Shown here: one piece after another, positions 23,903 to 35,900 of the stretch
Numbering within the stretch: position 1 is the stretch's first letter
Layout of the letters: each line of letters starts with the position of its first letter
Source: Symbiodinium natans
Lineage: Eukaryota > Sar > Dinophyceae > Suessiales > Symbiodiniaceae
Reading direction: 5' to 3'
DNA length: 40,000 nt
NCBI GenBank assembly: GCA_905221605.1
Contig: CAJNDS010001380.1
Span: 227,501 to 267,500, forward strand
Notes under the pieces: generated by a model
Told to the model about the DNA's origin: nothing
Databases searched by the model: none
The model's input: the letters and a program-made list of their open reading frames with translations, nothing else
Position numbers and translations under genes: made by a program

Positions 23903-26900
23903 ACCCTAAACCCTAAACCTTAAACCCTAAACCCTAGGGTTAAACCCTAAATCCTAACCCCCAGGTGGAAGACTCAGCCTAGCATGGTTACTGGGGAATT
24001 GGGGTGTAGAGCTTAGAGGATCTTTAGAACTTGAGCAATGATACACAGCCAGAAGCCCTAAACCCCAACAACTAAACCCGAAACCCGAGACCCGAAACCC
24101 GAAACCCTACACCCTAAACCCTAAACCCTAAACCCTAAACCCTAAACCCACCCCCTCCCCTTCTGAGGTCCCTGAGCGTCCTGGAAACCCATTGTGGGGA
24201 CGCCCTGGCAGCCAGCGAGATGCTACCGCTGCCCTGTGCCCTTGACAAATTGCCTGGGTGCAGCGGGGCTCTCCGGCTTCGGGGGTTTCGGTTTAGGGTT
24301 TAGTTAGGGTTTAGGGTTTAGGGTTTAGGGTTTAGGGTTTAGGGTTTAGGGTTTAGGGTTTAGGGTTTAGGGTTTAGGGTTTAGGGTTTAGGGTTTAGGG
24401 TTTAGGTTCTAGGGTTTAGGGTTTAGGGTTTCTTTCTGGGCTTAGGTTTCAGGGTTTACGGGTACGGGTTGGGGTTCACAGGTTTAGGGTTTAGGTATGT
24501 TTGCGTCTGTTGGATGCGGGTTTACAGAGCTTCTCCGTTTCCTTGATCTAACTCTCTCCCCCACCACCCGATGTTGCTGACTCTTCTCCCGATGTCAAGA
24601 AGGAGGACCCACCACCCGGAACGTTTTCATCAGCCCACCCCTCCACTGCTCCCTCCCGCCCCATCCCACCAGTCCCCTCCCATCCAAAACCCCAAAACCA
24701 GAGGCTTGGCACTCTAAAATCCACGAGGCCTTCCGCATAATGCAACCACCTATCACCGGCATGAATCTGATGAAGCTTCAGAAGCCTGTAAAAACCACAC
24801 TCCTAAGCCCTAAACCCTTGTAGGGAATTTACAGAAATCAGGTGCCCCTTTTTTACCTTCTAAGGACTCATATAGGGAACATCAAACGCTGAACCCGAAC
24901 ATACTTAACCCTCCCCTAAACCCCATACCTTAAACCTAAACCCTAAACCCTAAACTCCCAAACCCTGATATTCGGTGCCTGGTGGATCACCCTGAGGTGT
25001 TGGAAGCTACACTGCTTGCGACTTCAGCTTGCTGGCAAGCACAGGTTAGGGTTCGCAGGCTTAGAGTGTAGTTCAGTAGCTGAGTGAGTACACTTTGCAC
25101 TTTTTGGGGTACTATAACCCCCTACAGAACTGAAAGTGTACACTTTTTTGGGGCTTATGAACTCAACAACTAAGGTCAGGGTTCGTCGGGTTCGAGTTGA
25201 GGGTTTAGGGGTTCATAGGGTTTGGGGGCTCATACGGTTTAGGGTTTACTGAGGGGTTCACCAAGCAGCACCATGGCTTAATTATGCACAGCATCGCTGC
25301 CCTCTATTCTAGGGTTTGGGTTTCGGGTTTAGGGTTTAGGGTTCTGGACCCTGGATGTTCTGAATCAGAGGGGCGACCAGTGACTGTTCCTTGAGAACTG
25401 ACGTGGTTTAGGGTGGGTCTAGGGCTCCGGGTTTAGGAATTCGAGTTCAGGGTTCAGGGTGCCCGTTGCAAAACCTCGCATTCAACTGTTGGGATGGATG
25501 CTTGTTTTGGAGCTACAGGGGCTCGTCTGGCAGGGGTTAACAGGGTTCCACTCAAGGGAGCCGCACCTCCTTTGAAGTGTACTCGTACGCAACTATCACA
25601 AGCCTGAGCCCTAAACCTTAAGCCCCAAACCCTAAACCCTAAACCCTAAACCCTTGACGCTAAACCAACCCATGACCTCCTTGGATTCGGGTATAGGGGG
25701 TTCAACCCTGGAACAATAAACCCTATAAGCCCTACACATGTAAGCCTCACACCCCCAAAGCCCAAAGTGCGCAAACATCGAGCCCAAAATCCCTTAGCTA
25801 GGGAATATTGCTTAGTTTACATAGGGGTCCTGAACATGATTAAAGGCACATTCCCTGAATTAAGGGGGTGTTGGGCTCATTGGGGAGCCGGGTTCGATGC
25901 AAAGGCGAGGGCATGCTGGCGCGCGCGGAAGAGCAGCTGGGAGGCCCCGGGCCCCGGGGAGGGGTTCCAGTCCACGTTGGTTCCTGGAACCCTAAACCCT
26001 AAGCCCTAAGTCCTAAGCCCTAAGCCCTAAACCCTACACCCTAAACCCTAAACCCTAAACCCTATAAACCCTATAAACCCTAATTTGTTGATAAAGCTCC
26101 AGGGGTTCGGGGCTTCTTGGGCTGCAGGGTGCAAGGTTGGTCGGGTTTTGGCGTGGTGTTTTTTGGGCCCCTATAAGCGGCGGGAGCTTGGGAAAGTTCA
26201 ACGCCCGAAGACCTTGAAGCCCAGACCCTAAAACCCCAAAACCCTAAACCCCCAAGCCCTGGTCTTCGGTTCTGCGTTCTTTCCCTCAACACGAAACCCC
26301 TAAACCCGAAACCCCCAAACCCTAAACCCCAAACCCCTAAACCCGAAACCCCCAAACCCTAAACCCCAAACCCTAAACCCTAAACCCCAAACCCTAAACC
26401 CCAAACCCCAAACCCTAAACCCCAAACCCTAAACCCCAAACCCTAAACCTCAAACCCTAAACACCAAACCCCAAACCCTAAACCTCAAACCCGAAACACC
26501 AAACCCTAAACCCCAAACCCTAAACCCTAAACCCCAAACCCTAAACCCCAAACCTCCAGCCGATGCGAGGCCGCGCCAAGTGCGTGCTCGCGGACTCGAC
26601 CGCGCTGCCCTTCGAGGTGGGTTTAGGGTTTAGGGTCTGGGGTTTAGGGTTTAGGGTTTAGGGTTTAGGGTTTGAGGTTTAGGGTTTGGGGTTTAGGGTT
26701 TAGGGTTTGGGGTTTGGGGTTTAGGGTTTGGGGTTTGGGGTTTGGGGTTTAGGGTTAAGGGTTTAGGGTTCAGGGCTTTAGTTTTGGGGTTTAGGGTTTG
26801 GGGTTTAGGGTTTTATATACGGTTCAGGGTTTAGGCTTTCGGGTTTGGGGTTGGGGTTTGGGGGTTGTCGGTTTTAAGCCCAACCCCCAAACCCTACAGC

Positions 26901-29900
26901 TCACTGCAAGCTCCTCGTGCACACCATCCCCCTCCCTGCCCCCCTTTAATCACGGGTTTCCATACTACCTCCCTCTTAAGGGTTTGGGGTTTAGGGTTTA
27001 GGCCTACCCCCCCCCCCCCCCCCTAAAAACCCTAAATAGCCTTAACTACCTAAGAGGGGCTAGCATAGAGGGGGGGCAGGGGAACCCACGACTTAAAGCA
27101 AGCCTTGCAAGCCATTTAACAAGAGACCCTTCAAACCCGTCAAACCCGAAACCCTGAGCCATCCTAAATCCCTAAATCCCTAACCACCTGTCATCAAAAG
27201 GGATTCGGGATGGACGCTGAATCTGCGTGCAAAATCTCTTGTTCAAGCCTAAAGGGCCGAGGCCCAAGGGGGAAGGCATGCAAGTTGAACCCTCAACCCT
27301 AAACCCTTCTCAACCCTTCAACCCCAAGCCGCCAAATCCTGCAAAGCCCGAAACCCTAAACCCCAAACCCTTAACCCCAGACCCTAAACCCCAAACCCTA
27401 AACGCCAAACCCCGAACCCTAAACCCAAAACCCCAAACCCCAAACCCCTAAACCCTAAACCCTAAACCCCAAACCCTAAACCCCAAACCCCAAACCCTAA
27501 ACCCCAAACCCCAAACCCTAAACCCCAATCCCCTAAACCCCAAACCCCAAACCCCAAACCCCAAACCCCAAACCCTAAACCCCAAACCCCCAAAACCCTA
27601 AACCCCAAACCCCAAACCCTAAACCCTAAACCCCAAACCCTAAACCCTAAACCCTAAACCCTAGCCCTAAACCCTAAACCCTCCGAAGCTCCCAACGACC
27701 CCTGTGCTCAGAGCGCATCCTTCGACCGCGTCCTGGCCTTTAGGGGTTCTGGGGTTTAGGGTTTAGGGTTTAGGGTTTAGGGTTTGGGGTTTAGGGTTTG
27801 GGGTTTAGGGTTTAGGATTTAGGCTTTGGGGTTTAGGGCTTGGGTTTTGGGTTTGGGGATTGGCACCAGCAAAACTAGAAATCTTCAGTGTTTTGCTTAG
27901 AGTTTAGGAAGTTTAGGATATACCAATGCCTACATTCAGACTTGCCTGCTCAAGAGCAGTTGTGAAATTCTGCCACAGCGGCCGGGGGCAATGGTCAACT
28001 AGTTGAGGCTTTGGAGCTTGAGTTTTTTCGAGGCTTGCTACATCACACTCTGTCCCTACACCCTCAACCCTAAACCCTAAACCCTAAACCCTAAACCCTA
28101 AACCCTAAACCCTAAACCCTAAACCCTAAACCCTAAACCCTAAACCCTAAACCCTAAACCCTACACCGTCACCCTAAACACCCTGAAAACCCTCACTCCC
28201 CTCCCCCTCCCTCAACAAAAATGCACCTAAAACCCTTGCCCTGAAGTCCCCGCCAAAAGGCCCCTAAAACATCCTAAGAAAACCTACGAAGGTTGCTCCC
28301 AAGCATTGGACTCCTGTAGGGGCCAAAAACATCCACATGAACATAAGGATCCTACAAACAGTGGTTTTGGGAATCCCCCGAACTATATAGGAGCCCTTAT
28401 ACCGCAATAGTAGGATCCTTCTGTAACCCTAAACCTAAACCCTAAACCTTAAGCCCTAAAGCCGAAACCCTAAACCCTAAACCGTGGATTTTTGGGCCCC
28501 TATCTTTTGCCTCCGAGGCTACATGTCCAACCTCGGCTGCTGCTGCACCTCGGAACCCTGTCAGGGTCTAGGGTTTAGGGTTTAGGGTTTAGGGTTTAGG
28601 GTTTAGGGTTTAGGGTTTAGGGTTTAGGGTTTAGGGTTTAGGGTTTAGGGTTTAGGGTTTAGGGTTTAGGGCGTGCCAAACGGAAGCGCGCTTTGGGAGC
28701 GAGCAATAGTCTGCAGACCTACCCACCCCAAGACCACCCACTTGCAACTCTTTGTTTTTGCAACGCATCACATGGGTCAGCACTCACGCCCTTTTGAGAC
28801 CTCCACACGTGCGTGGACAGCTTGGGTTGGCGCAAAGGGGCTAAGGCCAGGGAGGCAGGAGGACAAAGGCAGTGCGGACAACTAGGGGCTAAGGCCAGGG
28901 AACACAGCAACCAGTGCCAGGGCCAATTTTTGTTGAGCCAGAGAGCTGCCTGCCCCAACAAAACGGCCCCTGGTCCCCACAGCCCAGCAGACGGGGGCCA
29001 GGGACCCAGAGGTCCCCAGCGGCCCTCAACTCCTGACCCTGCTTGCCCAGCTCGGTCGCCCGCCTGGGCTCCCTCGCAGGGTCTCACTGAGCGCTCGACC
29101 AGCGCCCGCCAGTGGGGTGGCGGGCGGGTTTAGGGTTTAGGGTTTAGGCCTGCGACACCCCAAACCCTCTGCCCCTAATTTAGGGTTTAGGGTTTAGGGC
29201 TAGGGTTTTGGGTTTAGGGTTCAGGGTTTAGGGTTACGTACGATCATGTGGTGCAGCTCCCTAGTCTGAAAAGTACTATAGGCTACTCTACAAAACCCTG
29301 AACCCCAAACCCTCAACGCTACATGCGACCCTATCCCTACACCCCCCCCCCTCCCTCAAAATCAACCATCAAAAGGTAAAATCTAACCTGAAACCCTAAC
29401 TAAACTCTAAGCCCTAAACACTGACCCCACCCAGTCCCAGGACTTGTCAGCCAAGCTGTCGGAAGCGCGGCGAGTGCTGAAACCAGGCCAACGCCCTGAG
29501 AAATGTTCGGCTTAACAGCTAGCCCTAAACCCTAAACCCTAAACCCTAAAGGTTTGTGGTTCCCCAGTCTTGAGAACCTGAACATTGCCCGAACCTGGTG
29601 TAGTTCCCGGGTTCGGGGCCTACATACCCTGAACCCTCAATCTAAGTAGAAGGCCACCTGGTCTTCAACCCTGAGGGTTTCGGGTTTTGGGTTTAGGGTT
29701 AATCCCCTAAACCCTGAAACCCAAGGACCCAGAGCAGGCCCCAAAATCCTTTTCTTTGAGGGTGCAGGTTCCCATCGAAGCCCCTTTAAACCAAAAAGGG
29801 TTTAGGGTTGGGTCTAGAACCTTACAGGGAACCTTGGTCCCGAAGCCCGATCAACGAAACGAATGCCCCCACCTGCGCAGAGAAGCCTAAGCCGCTTCTT

Positions 29901-32900
29901 TGGCCCCCGGGCCCTGAACCCTAAACCCTAAGCCCTACACCCGGTTCTCCGATGAGGGTAATCGCTTCCCCCTAATACTAAAACCCCCCTAATTTTAAAT
30001 ATTCTTTTTCCCGGACCCTGCCGGCACCCAGCCCGATACTAAACCTGTTTGAGGATTAGGGGGGGAGGGGTTCAGGGCCTTCGCCCTTGAGTTGAGCCAT
30101 TAGGGTTTCAAGGTTTAGGGCTGAAGGCTGACAGGATTAGGATCCAGGGCTCAGGGCTTGCAGGGTTTAATTGTTAGGTTTCGGAGTGCAGGTTTTAGGA
30201 TTTAGACCCCCCCCGAATTTTTAATATTTTTTTCGGGCACAGGCGAATTTCAGAATTAGGGAGGGGGGGGGGGACGGATTTAGTATTAGGGGGAAGGGAT
30301 TACGACGGGCAGCTTAGCGGGGTTAGGGCTTAGAGTTTTGGGTTTAGGGTTTAGGGTTTACGGGGGGTTTACGCTGGCAACGCCTACGGCGTAGGATTCT
30401 TTGGCTTAGGGTTTAGGGGCCGGTTCTCATATCTCTATGCCCTGGAACCTAGAACCCTTAAGAAAACCCTAAGCCCTGAAGAAGCCTAAACCCGAAACCC
30501 TAAACCCTAAACAAAAACAAGCGACCCCTTCGCGCCAGGCGGCTTGGCGGCAATGTCCATGCGCATCGCCGAGCAGGAGGGCCCCTGGGGCACAAAAATC
30601 ATGGGATTACAGCAAACCCTAAACCCTAGACCCTCGACCCTACACCCTACACCCTAAACCCTAAACCCTAAACCCTTACGCTGGACTCCTAAGGTTGTGC
30701 CCTTGGGTTTGAGGACCCTTCTCAACGCTCCTTACTAAGGGAATGTCAGGGCCATATCAGGAGTCTACTCAGGGTTTAGGGTTTAGGGTTTAGGGTTTAG
30801 GGTTTAGGGTTTAGGGTTTAGGGTTTAGGGTTTAGGGTTTAGGGTTTAGGCACGTCCTTAGGGGGTCCGAGTATGACTCCTTGAAAGAAGGTTCTGGGGT
30901 TTCGGTTCTAGGGTTCAGGAGGGCTTAGGCTTTAGGCTTTAGGCTTTAGGCTTTAGGCTTTAGGCTTTAGGCTTTAGGCTTTATGCTTTAGGGTTTAGGG
31001 TTTAGGGTTTAGGGTTTAGGGTTTAGGGTTTAGGGTTTAGGGTTTAGGGTTTAGGGTTTAGGGTTTAGGGTGTTAGGGTTTTAGGGTTTAGGGTTTAGGG
31101 TTTAGGGTTTAGGGTTTAGGGTTTAGGGTTTAGGGTTTAGGGTTTAGGGTTTAGGGTTCAGGGTTCAGGGTTCAGGGTTTAGGGTTTAGGGTTTAGGCTT
31201 CAGGACTTAGATGTTCAGGGGTTTCCCCGGCGCAATATACTAGGACCCAGAGTCGGCCCTTCTTCTCTTTGTCTTGGGTTCAGGATTCCCTTGTAAGCCC
31301 CTGTAGCCCAAAAAGCGTGCCCTTTCTATTCCTACGTTCTTCTTGGGTCGCCCTCAACCCTAAACCCCAAACCCTAAACCCCAAACCCTAAACCGCAAAC
31401 CCTAAACCCCAAACTCTTTTTATACCTAGGTAGAACATGTCGACCAGGGGCAGAAGAAAGAATTCACCAAGAGCGTTTTTTTTCAGCTCAGGGTTTCGGA
31501 CTTCGGGGTTTGCGGGTGAGCCTCAGGATCACTAAACCCTAAGCCCTGAACCCTGAACCTTAAGCCCTAAACCCTCCCAAAGCCATCAGGGTAGAGGGAT
31601 GACCCATCAGAGTCTAGGGTCTTAGGATTTCGGGTTTAGGTTTTCCTTTGGTGTTTTTCAAGGGATCCCCCAAAAGCAGTCGACCCTGAACCATATACGG
31701 GTTGACGGTCTACTGGATTTGTTATCCCCCCCCCCCCCTTCGGATCCTGTAAGCCCTAAACCCTAGACGCAAAAGCAGAGCCCTACCTGGAGAACCCCAA
31801 AAGATTGTTGTAGGTTTCCTGGGAGGCCTTCTCGGGGTGTTACAGCAACAGCCTACCAACAAGTCGTGGGTTCTTAAGTAAGCACTGAATACTAAACCCT
31901 AAACCCTGGACCCTAAACCCTAAACCCTAAACCGTTAGGTAAGCACTGAATGCTAGACGGGTGTGGTCACTGAGGTGACACCTCCTTTGCACTGACGGCC
32001 AGCACCCTGTCCTTCGCCTCAGCTCTGGGGGTTTAGGGTTTAGGGTTTCGGGTTTGGGTTTAGGGGTTGGGGTTGAGGGTTTAGGGTTGAGGGTTGATGG
32101 TTCAGGGCGGAGGAGAGTTTGGGCTGAAGTGCTTTGGCTCAGCTCTCAAGATGGAAGCCTTACATCCTCAAGCCCCAAAATCCTGAACTCCCTGGTCCTT
32201 CAACCCTAAGCCCTACGCCCAAAGCCCAAACCTTAAACCCTAAACCCCAACCCCTAAACCCTAAACACTAAACCCTTAAACCCTGAACCCTAAACCCTAA
32301 ACCCTAAACCCTAAACCCAAGTCCTTCGACCCTAAGCTCCCTCAGCCCGAACGGGGATTCCATAATCCCTGGGTCTAGTGTTTGGTGTTTAGGGGCTTGT
32401 CGGTTCCAGAAGCCCCAGAGCATGCTCACCCTAAACCCTAAACCCTAAACCCTAAGCCCTAAACCCTAAACACCATAACGCCCGCAAGCCCTCACATCTA
32501 TCCATGCGCAGTCTTGCCGAGATCTCATACCAGGGCCGGGCGTTCGCATGGCTTTGGGGGCAGAATTGGGGTCCTTGGGCTATTCTGTAGGGTTTAGGGT
32601 TTAGGGTTTAGGGTTTAGGGTTTAGGGTTTAGGGTTTAGGGTTTAGGGTTTAGGGTTTAGGGTTTAGGGTTTAGGGTTTAGGGTTGGGCTGCTGCAGTTT
32701 TGGGTTTAGGGTCTAGGGGGTTTGCAATAGGGCGTAGTCGAGAAGTGGATGCCGCCCTGCCTGAACACTAATCCAACCCTACTTGGAGGTTCACGGTACT
32801 TAGTAACCAATTATAACTGTACTTCCCAAATTATCACTGTTTTAGGGCACTTAAGGGGCTTATAAGTACAGTTTTAAGTACAGTTATAATTGGTTACTAA

Positions 32901-35900
32901 GTACCATGAACCTTCAAGTAAACCCCAAGGGCCCACGTACATACTTGCATAGGAAACAAGGAGTTGGGTTTCTCCCGCTCTAAGGCCCAAGTATATACTG
33001 AGGCACCTGCACCCTTAGGGGTTTAGGGTTTAGGTAAACTACTAATTGCTTCAGAACCCAGCCAAAAAATCAAAATGGTTCTTCCTTACAAAGGCAACAT
33101 AGGGATCATTATTTTGTTTATATTCTTTTGTGGTTCTTAAGCAACTAGTAGTCTATGGCCAAGTATATACTGAGGTACCTGTACCCTTAGGGGTTTAGGG
33201 TTTAGGTAAATGAGAATAGACACCCAGCCTTTGACCGTATGACGTCCCTTCCCTAAGGGTCATGTATCTCAGAAGAACCCTCAACCCTAAACCGGCAATA
33301 CTTGGAGGTTCATGGGTACCTATATCCGCAGTCATAAGTCTACTCATAACCTGCTTAGAGGATTCAGGGACCTTATAAGTGCACTTATTATTGGAGTTAC
33401 CCCTTGAACCTCCAAGTATAGTTTGGGCCTTGACAGCCCCCAGCTCGGGAGTCGGGATGCTTCCGGGTTTAGGATTCAGGGTTGAGGGCTCGGGAGGTTT
33501 TAGGGTTTAGGGCTTAGGGAGTTTAAACTCATTTCTCCCTTAGGCCTACGGAAGCCCCAAACGACCCAAACAAACGATTGCTTTAGGAAATCCTTCGGTT
33601 ATCCACCGCAGCCCGACAGGGAAGGCGCGGAGGGGGGGGGGGGGGATTTAGGGTTTGGGGTTTGGGGTTTAGAAATATCCCCATCGAAGCGCTTTGGAGA
33701 GAATGCGGGGCGAAAAAACAACCTTGGGGGGTCAGAAAAAACAGTATCCCCTTTAAGTTTGGAGATCTCGAGAGGTTTACAGGGTGAGGATTGCAGGGTG
33801 GTGCCCGTTGTGCCCAGAAGCTTGTCGCTTCTTCAGTTCTCGGGGGTCTTGTTTCGGGGCATTTTTTTTAGCATCTCTTGGGGCCAGCCACGTAGAACAT
33901 GTCTTCGCGTGCATCGGGAACCCTTTAAACCCTAAACCCTAAACCCTGAACTCTAAACCTAAACCTAAAATTCAAATCCTAATTTTAAACTCTCTCCATT
34001 GTATAGGGCCAGATTGATTCAGGTCGGGAATCCTGTGCCTGAGCCATGAACCTTAAGCCCTGCACCCTACACCTTGGGATGTTCCCCCTTTTACAAACAG
34101 TCCTTAAAACCCTAAACCCTAAACCCTAAACCCTAAACCCTAAACCCTAAACCCTAAACCCTAAACCCTAAACCCTAAACCCTAAACCCTAAACCAAAGT
34201 ACCCCCTTCTACAATGTCTAGTAAGGACTGTGAGTGTAAGGGGAAACATCCCAACCTGCACCCTTAAACCCTGTAGACCCCAAACCCCAAATCCCAAACC
34301 CCAAACCCTAAACCCTAAACCCTAAAACCCTTAAAACCCAAACCCTAAACCCTAAACCCTAAAAACCCCTTAAAACCCCTGAAGCAAGAAAACCGGAGGC
34401 CTGCGAATTGGCAGGGACCTCGATGCCTTGCGCGCGCGGCTGCAGGGTGCGGGCTTCGAGGACCTTGAGGGCTTTTGGTCTTTTTTATAGGGTTTAGGGG
34501 CTTTAGGGTTTAGGGTTTAGGGTTTAGGGTTTAGGGTTTAGGGTTTAGGGGCTTGTAGGGTTTGGGGTGTATAGGAGTTAGGGATTAGGGTTTGGGTTTT
34601 GGGGGCTTGATAGGGTTTAGGGTTCGGGGCTTTAAAGGAGTTCAGGGTTCAGGGTCGAGGGCTCTCGGGTTAAGTGCTTTTACTAGTGGTTTCAGGGCTT
34701 TCGGGTTTGGGCTGAGGGGTTAAGGGGTTAGGGTTTAGGTTTTAGGGTTGAGAGATTAGGGTCAAGGCCAAAAACCCTAAACCCTGAACTGGTGTAGAGG
34801 CTGAAACGGGTGTAGTATTCCAGAGGACGGCTTGCGCGCCCTGTGCATGCTACGAACACTTACCAATACCCCCCCCCCCCCTGAATCAAGAATATACCCT
34901 AGTTATACTAAGGATCCTTACTATGAATTAGGGCGCCCACGCTTACACGGCATCATGCGTTGCTTTGATTTGGTTTGATTTCATGAGACTTGTTTAGCTG
35001 TTCAGCTTTGTGTTGCTGCAGTCATACCAGCAGCTGTGCAGCTTTAGCCCGCCTGCCCCTTGAGTAAGGGTTTAGGGTTTAGGGTTTAGGGTTTAGGGTG
35101 TAGGGTTTAGGGTTTAGGGTTTGGGGTTTGGGGTTTAGGGTTTTGGGGTTTAGGGTTTAGGGTTTAGGGTTTGGAGGGTGTGTGCCCCCAAACACGCGCC
35201 AGAGATGTTCTCATCCAAGTGGCGGTGTTGATGCTGGTTTTTCCCTTCCTGGCTCTTGGTAGGCAATGATGCCTTTGAGGGCTTTCTGTAGGGGGGATGC
35301 AAGGTACCTAATAGGGGGATGCAAGGTACTTAATTAAATTCCTTCATTCCATACTGAGAGCCACTAGGATTGGGGCCTTTGTGCCTCAACGTGGGTGGGG
35401 GGTACTTAAACTTAATTCCCTCATTCCATACCAAGAGCCAGCAAAGCCCTAAGCTCTAAGCCCTAAACCCTAACCCTAAACCCTAAACCCTAAACCCTAA
35501 ACCCTAGGGCCATTGTACCTCAAGCTGGGGAAGGAAGGTCGGGAGGGCTACAGTCTGTGCTGGGATGCCAGTACCCCTCTTGCCTTTCTTAGGGGGCTAG
35601 GTTCCTTGGGTTTTGGGGTTTAGGGTTTAGGGTTTAGGGCTAGGTTCCTTGGGTTTTGGGGTTTAGGGTTTAGGGTTTAGGGCTAGATTCCTTGGGTTTT
35701 GGGGTTTAGGGTTTAGGGTTTGTGGCTTTGGATTTTGTGTTTTAGCAACACTCAACAAGAAGCACCCAGCACGTTGGAGGATGTCTCTGCCTGGCGAAGC
35801 TGGGTCAGCGTTTCTCTGGCTTAAGAAGCTTGCCGGGTGTAGAGTTCCGGGTTTAGGCTTTAGGCGGTTTAGGGTTTAGGGTTTGGGGGCTTAATCAGTC

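Larger units (their letters stand above)
31492..34414. other. 2.9-kb intron between methyltransferase exons 11 and 12
   Basis: Several short arrays, two family C elements, a family E element between 50-bp repeats, and an array-bearing family A element. A protein-like stretch at 32504-32587 (two frames open, SLAEISYQGRAFAWLWGQNW in one) has exon-like flanks but no place in the methyltransferase. Confidence 0.55.

Noticed and set aside
24548-24745. Pro-rich gene
   Set aside because: Three frames on two strands are open because of composition; no splice or motif support.
25341-25370. VLDPGCSESE as the methyltransferase motif I
   Set aside because: It lies after exon 4 in gene order, directly after a TTTAGGG array, and would separate CDF from SEGML.
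26080-26355. Minus-strand open frame of about 90 codons rich in GLGF, GFRV repeats
   Set aside because: Direct read-through of TTTAGGG/TTTGGGG arrays; the same peptide pattern appears wherever arrays occur.
27227-27451. Open frame rich in LNPKP repeats
   Set aside because: Translation of CCCTAAA/CCCCAAA repeats, not a gene.
28673-29133. Overlapping open frames on both strands
   Set aside because: GC-rich intron DNA with a small direct repeat (GGGGCTAAGGCCAGGGA twice); no frame fits the methyltransferase.
32504-32587. Methyltransferase exon between exons 11 and 12
   Set aside because: Exons 11 and 12 join directly to give FFQLRDLDALR; inserting this would break the conserved segment.
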